A DNA stretch of 46,482 nucleotides from a virus, in the IMG/VR virus record IMGVR_UViG_3300049433_000028, positions 1 to 46,482 of that record. One strand, given 5' to 3'. Below the pieces are notes generated by a model. That model worked only from the letters and a program-made list of their open reading frames with translations, had not been told where the DNA came from and did not search any database. The translations under genes were made by a program, and so were the position numbers. Of the stretch, positions 21,775-27,223 are shown piece after piece. Numbering within the stretch: position 1 is the stretch's first letter; every line of letters begins with the position of its first letter.

Positions 21775-22050
21775 TTAGTAACTGGACACGTCGGCGCAGA
21801 GCAGCACGTAGGCAAGCTGTGTGCGGCCAGTGGGTGTTTCGAGATAGGACCACCAGACGCTACTAGCGCGGTAGGGTTCTGCTGCCACTCTGCGCTGCAC
21901 GTTAGACCACTGGTTCTGCACATAGCTGAACGCTTCTTTGAATGTGTGGAATCGATGCGTAACAGCGCAGTGGCTATCTACCCAGCGGACTGCGAACGGA
22001 CGTGCAGCGTAGGCTGCTTGGCTCGCGAGGATTTCGGCACTTACTGACAT
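21775..22050 (-). CDS. Small protein of unknown function
   Basis: The 91-residue protein has an alpha/beta pattern (FAVRWVDSHCAVTHRFHTF, then a helix AFSYVQNQWSNVQRR, then strands). It has a recurring RBS leader at 22053-22069. No family is recognised. Confidence 0.58.
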   Translation of the reverse strand: MSVSAEILASQAAYAARPFAVRWVDSHCAVTHRFHTFKEAFSYVQNQWSNVQRRVAAEPYRASSVWWSYLETPTGRTQLAYVLLCADVSSY

Positions 22051-22086
22051 GGTCGGCTCCTGGGTCCGTTTGGCTGGCGTTCAGTG

Positions 22087-22108
22087 GAGCGGTCTAGATC
22101 GACCGCTC
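22087..22108 (-). other. Intergenic hairpin
   Basis: An 8-bp stem GAGCGGTC/GACCGCTC with loop TAGATC lies just before the recurring RBS leader of the 91-residue protein gene. No U-tract is present. Confidence 0.65.
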
Positions 22109-22116
22109 GCAGAACG

Positions 22117-22302
22117 TCAAATACCGCTGAAGATCCCTTCGCCGCTGCCGTTGATGGCGGAACGCAGTGACGAAGCGCGGCGAGCAGCCTCGTTGCGGTC
22201 GCTGGTCGGCAGCGTGCTTGCCACCGGCTTTGATCCTGGCAGCGTTGTGATAACGCCTGTGAACTGGCCGTAGCGGATTGGCTTGACGTGGAAGTTAAAC
22301 AT
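22117..22302 (-). CDS. Small protein of unknown function
   Basis: The 61-residue protein starts MFNFHVKPIRYGQFTGVITT. It has ATG 22302 after a recurring RBS leader (22305-22323). The C-terminal half is Ser/Arg-rich and probably flexible. Function unknown. Confidence 0.58.
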   Translation of the reverse strand: MFNFHVKPIRYGQFTGVITTLPGSKPVASTLPTSDRNEAARRASSLRSAINGSGEGIFSGI

Positions 22303-22403
22303 GGTTGGCTCCTGGGTCCGTGGGGTTCGTCTGTGCCACTGAGTACTTGCAATGGCCGTGCCAGCTGGTAACTCGTTGATTCTGTTAGCGGGTCGCCAAG
22401 CTA

Positions 22404-22452
22404 GTGACGCAAAGTGTCAGGTTTACCGACAGTCTGCGTCACATTGTGACGC
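22404..22452 (-). promoter_or_regulatory. Mutually exclusive hairpins, possible attenuator
   Basis: GTGACGC at 22404-22410 can pair with GCGTCAC at 22436-22442, enclosing an inner TGTC/GACA helix. The same GCGTCAC can instead pair with GTGACGC at 22446-22452 across a 3-base loop. The two folds exclude each other. The element is in the 156-bp gap before the 61-residue protein gene. Confidence 0.55.
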
Positions 22453-22458
22453 TATTTG

Positions 22459-22656
22459 TCACCTTATCCGCTCTATGCGGAACTGATCAGGCCCGACTAC
22501 CTGACGAGAGTAGGTGGCTCCGTTATCGCGCCCTACTTTTTTCGCCATTTCGCTTAGCGCGCCTAGGCTGTATGTGCCGTCCCACTGCACTAGAAAGGTC
22601 TCGCCTATCTTAAGGCCGTGCGCCTCTCGTCGGAACTGTCTGGTAGTTACTTTCAT
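22459..22656 (-). CDS. Small beta-rich protein
   Basis: The 65-residue protein begins MKVTTRQFRREAHGLKIGET, then FLVQWDGTYSLGAL, and a C-terminal strand FRIERIR. It is one of the first two genes of the leftward operon. Function unknown. Confidence 0.6.
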   Translation of the reverse strand: MKVTTRQFRREAHGLKIGETFLVQWDGTYSLGALSEMAKKVGRDNGATYSRQVVGPDQFRIERIR

Positions 22657-22661
22657 GTGCG

Positions 22662-22976
22662 CTACGCCAGTTCCGCCATATCGAGTGCAAGCTGCGCGGC
22701 TTCGAGTCGAACGGTTGCGGTATCGACCTCTACCTTTGCGCGCACTACCTTAGTTCGCAGCGTCTGTAGGCGCGCGTTGCGCCGCTGGGCCAGATTAACC
22801 GCGCGCTCCACGTCGCGCCGAACATTGGCCGCTGCGACCTCAGCATGCCACGCGGCCTTGCGGGCGCGTTCAGCGTCTTTAGCTAAACGCTCTTGCTCGA
22901 CGTACGCATGAATACGCTCTTGGTCGGACGCGGTCTGCTGCAAGGGATCTAACTGAAGTGTGTCTTTGGCGATCAT
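22662..22976 (-). CDS. First gene of the leftward operon, coiled-coil protein
   Basis: The 104-residue, highly charged Ala/Arg-rich protein (QERIHAYVEQERLAKDAERA and further heptads) is probably a long coiled coil. Its ATG at 22976 lies at the edge of a 50-bp tandem duplication and overlaps the stop of a 17-codon leader ORF, with AGAGGG at 5 bases. As the first early gene it is likely expressed immediately on infection. Confidence 0.65.
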   Translation of the reverse strand: MIAKDTLQLDPLQQTASDQERIHAYVEQERLAKDAERARKAAWHAEVAAANVRRDVERAVNLAQRRNARLQTLRTKVVRAKVEVDTATVRLEAAQLALDMAELA

Positions 22977-23080
22977 TTTGACCCTCTTTGTGGCACCTTG
23001 GTGCGTAAGTAGTTGATAGTATTCATTTTGACCCTCTTTGTGGCACCTTGGTGCGTAAGTAGTTGATAGTATTCATTTTG
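22974..23080 (-). repeat. 50-bp tandem duplication with coupled leader ORFs
   Basis: The 50-base unit 22974-23023 is repeated exactly at 23024-23073, and its first 7 bases follow again. On the minus strand each unit encodes the same 17-residue ORF (MNTINYLRTKVPQRGSK), at 23076-23023 and 23026-22973. Each stop overlaps the next ATG, and the last leads into the 104-residue gene. Each unit also carries an AGAGGG site and the short inverted repeat GCACC-TT-GGTGC. Confidence 0.85.
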
Positions 23081-23568
23081 ATAGTTTGCGAGGCGGGAGA
23101 AGCTTTCTACAGCAACACAAACGTGAATAGTGTACGACGGCAGGGGGGTACAAGCAAGATAAATAAATTGCGATTATTAGTTTCCTACCCTCTATTTACT
23201 ACTATCAAACTAATCAAAAGGTATAAAAGGTATTGATTCTTAAGGCGTTTTTTCTTGGTAGTTCCATTGTGGAGTCTTGGACCCTTCAAGATGACAGTTT
23301 AGCGGTTGCTTAAGTATCTAGCATTTATTGTCAGTTTGCCCGACCGGACAACTCACCACGCTGGTGGAAAATTTCCCGACACACGGCCAATATAATATGA
23401 CAACAGTCCAACTGCGGCCAATATAATATGGTAAGTAATCACAGCCAAGGCAACTCATATAATATGTCAAGCGACTCCGCTAGCCGCTCGATATAATATG
23501 TAAACACGCTTCATATGTCGCTTGGCACGCCTCTTGCAACGCGCGCGATCCTTTGATATAAGCGCGAG
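23081..23568. promoter_or_regulatory. Divergent control region between the two arms
   Basis: This AT-richer stretch of nearly 500 bp has no gene. Rightward reading shows four TATAAT boxes inside repeated ATATAATATG motifs (see iterons). Leftward, TTGCTT (about 23160) and TACACT (about 23132), 17 bases apart, could be a weak promoter. Because the same motifs read CATATTATAT on the other strand, their direction cannot be settled by eye. Confidence 0.6.
23384..23506 (-). repeat. Four iterons upstream of the small terminase gene
   Basis: ATATAATATG occurs with its first base at 23390, 23421, 23457 and 23491, spaced 31, 36 and 34 bp, close to three helical turns. The first two share the longer CGGCCAATATAATATG. 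On the minus strand they read TTnnCATATTATAT. Each contains a perfect TATAAT, so they may be promoters, protein-binding iterons, or both. Confidence 0.75.
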
Positions 23569-23607
23569 ATGAACAGTAAGAAAGCATTCACCGACGGAGT
23601 AGTCCAC

Positions 23608-23937
23608 ATGCCTAGTGAGGAACGCATGCTGAGGTCATTAGACGGGTCGCTGCCCGCCGACGTGCCTGGCCTACCCCTGGGCCAGATCAACAACGTCACG
23701 CGCGCCAGGATTCGCCACAGCATGGCTGAGCTGGCCGCCGGCAATGTGGACAATGTAAACACCTGGCTGCACGAAGTGTCGAAGACTCAGCCAGCCAAGG
23801 CCGTCGAGCTGTTCATCGAGCTGATCCAGTTCAGCCTACCGCGCGTCAAGGCAGTCGCTGTCGACGTTCGGTCGAAAGATGGCTCGCTGTCGCGGCTCAG
23901 CATGGCTGAGCTGCAATCAGTGATCAGTGATCAGTAG
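23608..23937 (+). CDS. terS: Terminase small subunit (putative)
   Basis: The 109-residue protein has a C-terminal helical block (NVNTWLHEVSKTQPAKAVEL, then FIELIQFSLPRVKAV) typical of one family of small terminases, where it precedes the oligomerising region. ATG 23608 has GGAG at 8 bases. An in-frame ATG at 23569 adds 13 residues but lacks an RBS. It would recognise phage DNA and load the large subunit. The gene is flanked on both sides by related AT-rich repeats, which could be its binding sites. Confidence 0.72.
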   Translation: MPSEERMLRSLDGSLPADVPGLPLGQINNVTRARIRHSMAELAAGNVDNVNTWLHEVSKTQPAKAVELFIELIQFSLPRVKAVAVDVRSKDGSLSRLSMAELQSVISDQ

Positions 23938-24020
23938 GGGGAGCCCCCATGTATTGGAGCCGGGGAGTTACGCGGGTGCGCCGGGCACACAGACAGTGCC
24001 TAAGCCGTTTTCAACTTCCT

Positions 24021-24166
24021 TTAACATATTAAATACACAACTTAACATGTTATATATCCCGCTATTAGAGGGCGGCCTAAAATCCAAAACGGTTCTCGCA
24101 GCGTAAATAGAATCAGCCACTCACTAGACATATTATATGCACCTACTTCAAGTTAACACTTTAATA
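24021..24166 (+). repeat. Inverted-orientation iterons downstream of the small terminase gene
   Basis: TTAACATATTAAATA (24021-24035), TTAACATGTTATATA (24042-24056), TAGACATATTATATG (24125-24139) and a weaker TTAACACTTTAATA (24153-24166) match the minus-strand reading of the four iterons on the other side of the small terminase gene. The first two are 21 bp apart. The two clusters therefore face each other across the gene. Confidence 0.6.
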
Positions 24167-24316
24167 CGACGCGCGCGCGCCGCCGGGGTCGTTTTATTCG
24201 TAGAACGTGGCGAGGTCTTCGCCTATCCAGGCAACGGACTTACCGCCGCGCTCAAGGCGGACATAACCCGCCACCACGTGCAGGTGCGCGAACTACTGAT
24301 ACTACAGGCCATATAG
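24137..24316 (+). CDS. TubC N-terminal docking-domain-like small protein
   Basis: The 59-residue protein matches the pattern of TubC N-terminal docking domains: TLIRRARAAGVVLFVERGEV, then YPGNGLTAALKADITRHHVQ, then VRELLIL. That is a helix, two strands with a G-V-x-L-x-V core, and two helices. In megasynthases this domain docks onto a partner protein. Stand-alone copies occur in phages and plasmids with unknown partners. The ATG overlaps an iteron and lacks an RBS, and the stop is two bases before the large terminase ATG. Confidence 0.65.
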   Translation: MHLLQVNTLIRRARAAGVVLFVERGEVFAYPGNGLTAALKADITRHHVQVRELLILQAI

Positions 24317-24318
24317 CC

Positions 24319-25941
24319 ATGGCGACCCCCAACGCAACCGCACGGCACATCAGTGAAGAGCTGAAAGCAGCGGCGCGCGAAATGCTCCGGCGCAAGCGCG
24401 CGCAACATTCTCTACACAGCTACGCGCTCTCGATCGACATACCGCTCAGCCCGCACGACGCGATGGATGACTTGGACGAAGATCTGATGGGGCCGGCCCG
24501 GTTCTACCTGCCGGAACACATCGCGCTCATCCTGGACGTATTGCAGCGCACCGTTGAGCGGCCGTTCGGCCGATGTTTGATCATGGCGCCTCCCGGCAGC
24601 GCGAAGTCCTCATACACCAATGTCGTGTTGCCGAGTTGGCTGTTGGGGAAACACAAGAAGTACCGCATTATACAAACGTCGTACGCCAGCGATCTGGCCG
24701 AGAAGATGTCACGCCGCACGCAACAGGTTTGCCGGTCACCGAAGTGGCGCGCACTGTGGGACGAGCCGTTGGAGTTTACGCGCGAGGCTATCAGCGAGTG
24801 GGCGCTGGACAACGAGAGCGAGCTGCAGGCGAACGGAATACTGTCAGGCATCACCGGCAACCGCGCGGACGGGATCATCATAGACGACCCGATCAGCGGT
24901 CGGCAGGATGCCGACAGCCCGGCGGTGCGGAAGTCCACGTTGGAGGCGTACCAGAACGACGTGTTGACTCGCGTGAAGCCGGGCGCCTGGATAGCCATGA
25001 TCCTGACACGTTGGCACGAGAACGACCTGGCGGGGCAGATCTTGCCGGAAGACTACGCGGGCGAGTCCGGCATGATCCTGTGCCGAGACGGGTTGTACTG
25101 GGAAGTGTTGAACCTGCCGGCGAAGTGCGAGAGCATAGCCGACCCGCTCGGCCGCGAGATTGGCGAATACCTGTGGCCTGAGTGGTTCCCCGTCAAGCAC
25201 TGGCACATGTTTGAGAACAACCAGACGCGCGAAGGGCAGAGGACGTGGTCATCCTTATATCAGGGGCGGCCTAGCCCGCAGGGGTCCGATACGTTCGATC
25301 GGGCATGGTTCAAGTGGGAAGATCCGCGCAAGTGGCCGCCGCGACAGACGATGCGCTGCGCGATCGTGAGCGACTGGGCTGTTACGGAGAGTCAGGCGGC
25401 GGACTTTACGGAGCACTTCCTGTGGGGTGTAGACACGAACGGCGAGGTGTACCTGTGGGAGACATGGTCAGGTCAGGTTGCGCCGGACAAGAGCATCAGG
25501 GCATTTATCAACATGGCGAAAACCAACAAGTGCCGCGTCGCGTATGACGAGAAAGGTGTCATTCACAACGCGGTAGCGCCAGCTATCAACAAGGCAATGA
25601 AGAAGGCTAAGGTTTATGTTGCAATCAACTCTATCGCTAGTACGACGGATAAAGTTGCGCGTGTTCAATCGTTCCAGGCTATTGCCAGTACTGGCATCGT
25701 ACATTTACCCAGTTGTGGCAAGCACCAGCCAGCTGCTGCGACAATGGTGGATCAGCTCATAGCGCTACCGGCGGGCCGGTTCAACGACAAGGCCGACGTC
25801 GCTGGACTTCTGGGCCGCGTGTTGGATAAGATACAGAATGCGCCCCTGCCACCCAAGGAGCGCGAGCCCGGCATAAAGCCGTTCACCGAGGCTTGGCTAA
25901 CGAGCGGCGACACACCCCCTGCAGTAAGGCGATTACGATGA
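24319..25941 (+). CDS. terL: Terminase large subunit
   Basis: The 540-residue packaging motor has Walker A APPGSAKSS (90-98), Walker B GIIIDDP (185-191) and RWHENDLAGQI in the ATPase domain. The C-terminal RNase H-like nuclease has its first Asp in IVSDWAVTES and continues with VAYDEKGV and a late Asp in KADVAGLLG. It drives DNA into the prohead and cuts it. The 127-bp end repeat does not tell whether packaging is headful or site-specific. Confidence 0.93.
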   Translation: MATPNATARHISEELKAAAREMLRRKRAQHSLHSYALSIDIPLSPHDAMDDLDEDLMGPARFYLPEHIALILDVLQRTVERPFGRCLIMAPPGSAKSSYTNVVLPSWLLGKHKKYRIIQTSYASDLAEKMSRRTQQVCRSPKWRALWDEPLEFTREAISEWALDNESELQANGILSGITGNRADGIIIDDPISGRQDADSPAVRKSTLEAYQNDVLTRVKPGAWIAMILTRWHENDLAGQILPEDYAGESGMILCRDGLYWEVLNLPAKCESIADPLGREIGEYLWPEWFPVKHWHMFENNQTREGQRTWSSLYQGRPSPQGSDTFDRAWFKWEDPRKWPPRQTMRCAIVSDWAVTESQAADFTEHFLWGVDTNGEVYLWETWSGQVAPDKSIRAFINMAKTNKCRVAYDEKGVIHNAVAPAINKAMKKAKVYVAINSIASTTDKVARVQSFQAIASTGIVHLPSCGKHQPAAATMVDQLIALPAGRFNDKADVAGLLGRVLDKIQNAPLPPKEREPGIKPFTEAWLTSGDTPPAVRRLR

Positions 25942-26285
25942 GCAAAACAGAATTTGAAGCTTCCATGGACCGCCATCTAGAAGGCGCCGCCGGCCCGGCC
26001 GCGACCCCGGCCCCGCCGCGCAACGTACTCAGCGACTCCGTCAGCGACATGCTGTATCTGTGTCAAGAGCTGCTCGGTGGCATGCCGCGCAGCGCCCAGA
26101 TACGCGCCAGGAAGGCCGCGCACAATATTGAGGTCGCGTTCCAGGCTACCCGCACTGAGGCCCCCAAAGACCCGGCCGTTGCGCTTGGCACGCTTTTTGC
26201 GTTGACTTACATCCTCGACCAGCTCATTCAGAATTCGACGAATGAGGCAAGCGTAGACGGCAACCTGATACAGTTGCTGTCGTGA
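25938..26285 (+). CDS. Small protein downstream of the terminase
   Basis: The 115-residue protein overlaps the terminase stop (ATGA). After a Pro/Ala-rich linker (GAAGPAATPAPPRN) it forms a helical domain (LYLCQELLGGMPRSAQIRAR, then GTLFALTYILDQLIQN). Function unknown. Confidence 0.6.
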   Translation: MSKTEFEASMDRHLEGAAGPAATPAPPRNVLSDSVSDMLYLCQELLGGMPRSAQIRARKAAHNIEVAFQATRTEAPKDPAVALGTLFALTYILDQLIQNSTNEASVDGNLIQLLS

Positions 26286-26491
26286 ACAGCTACCCGATTG
26301 GCGGGGGCACAGCGTGGCCTGGGTATTCGAGCGCCTCGCATGTCAGCGCGGAAACGTTCGCGGACTGCGTTAAGGAATTCCGTCAGTACGGGTATGATCC
26401 GTACAACAGCGCGGATGACGCGCAGCTCTGGTTTATAGTCATGGACGGCCAAGAGGAAAAGCACGTCCTTGCAAGGGCCGTGCCAGCCTGA
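26282..26491 (+). CDS. Small protein of unknown function
   Basis: The 69-residue protein from GTG 26282 overlaps the previous stop (GTGA). It has a Gly-rich start and a compact alpha/beta pattern (SAETFADCVKEFRQYGYDP, then AQLWFIVMDGQEEKHVL). No family is recognised. Confidence 0.55.
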   Translation: MNSYPIGGGTAWPGYSSASHVSAETFADCVKEFRQYGYDPYNSADDAQLWFIVMDGQEEKHVLARAVPA

Positions 26492-26606
26492 TAGGATCAA
26501 CGCCTCATTATGGGAATCGTACAAGCAATCTGGCAGTAGACGGCGCCGTTGTACGAGAATGCGACGGTAGTCAGCCCGCCCGGTTCCCACCCAATTCGGA
26601 GTGAGT

Positions 26607-26942
26607 ATGAAGCTTTTCAGCATGCGACAGTCCGGTAAAGAGAGCCTCTCGCCGTCTTCGGTCGGGAAGTTTAAGCCGGACCCGTACAGCTACGAGCATA
26701 AGATCACGCTCGACGACGCCGCGCTGACCAAGCTCGGTATGGACACACCCAAGGTTGGTGATGTGTTTCACGTCATGGCCCACGGTCACGTGACTAGCGT
26801 CAGCCAGGATGAGAGCCAGAACGGCGGGAAGTCTCGCCACGTTAGCCTTCAGCTCAAGAAGATGGGGACACAGAAGGCACCGAAGGGCGGCAGCGCTCTC
26901 GACGCTGTGAACAGCGGCATCAAGTCCGCACAGGAAGATTGA
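26607..26942 (+). CDS. Capsid-staple-like protein
   Basis: The 111-residue protein is like the phage capsid staple family: KPDPYSYEHKITLDDAALTK, then LGMDTPKVGDVFHVMAHGHV, then VTSVSQDES and a strand SLQLKKM. That family clamps capsid subunits from outside, and the place between terminase and portal fits. ATG 26607 has GGAG just upstream. The assignment is by pattern only. Confidence 0.65.
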   Translation: MKLFSMRQSGKESLSPSSVGKFKPDPYSYEHKITLDDAALTKLGMDTPKVGDVFHVMAHGHVTSVSQDESQNGGKSRHVSLQLKKMGTQKAPKGGSALDAVNSGIKSAQED

Positions 26943-26944
26943 TC

Positions 26945-27223
26945 ATGAGCGAGCTACCCCTTTCTGATACCGAGCTGGCCGAGCTTCACGCTTTGGCGCT
27001 ATTGCACGGTAACGTAGTTGCGGACGCCGAGCCAGAACCTTTACCGTTTACCGCAGAGCAGTTGGCCAAACTTGCGGTAGACGCGTTCCTAGCGACTGAT
27101 CCGGCGGAAGTGATTGACGTTGCGCCGCGCCTCCCGAAAATGGGGCCATCTGGCGCTCAGAATATCCGCGCTTTTCTCGAAGCAAAGCAGGCTGAAGCCG
27201 ATGCGAAGGCTGCGGCCGGCTAA
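26945..27223 (+). CDS. Small acidic protein upstream of the portal
   Basis: The 92-residue, acidic and Ala-rich protein is helical (DTELAELHALALLHG, then AEQLAKLAVDAFLAT). The stop overlaps the portal ATG (TAATG). Function unknown. Confidence 0.6.
   Translation: MSELPLSDTELAELHALALLHGNVVADAEPEPLPFTAEQLAKLAVDAFLATDPAEVIDVAPRLPKMGPSGAQNIRAFLEAKQAEADAKAAAG

Larger units (their letters stand above)
20132..22323 (-). promoter_or_regulatory. Five copies of a recurring ribosome-binding leader
   Basis: The 19-base sequence read on the minus strand as CCACGGACCCAGGAGCCGA, with small changes, precedes five start codons. The copies lie at 20132-20150, 21264-21282, 21753-21771, 22053-22069 and 22305-22323, with AGGAG 5-8 bases before each ATG. 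The coding sequences that follow are unrelated, so the leader has been copied or kept for its own sake. Confidence 0.85.

Noticed and set aside
22974-23080. Possible CRISPR array
   Set aside because: Only two adjacent 50-bp copies with no spacers. It is a tandem duplication.
25683-25699. Palindrome TGCCAGTACTGGCA in the large terminase gene
   Set aside because: Its centre differs from the repeated palindrome family, and a 14-bp palindrome can arise by chance in a genome of this size.
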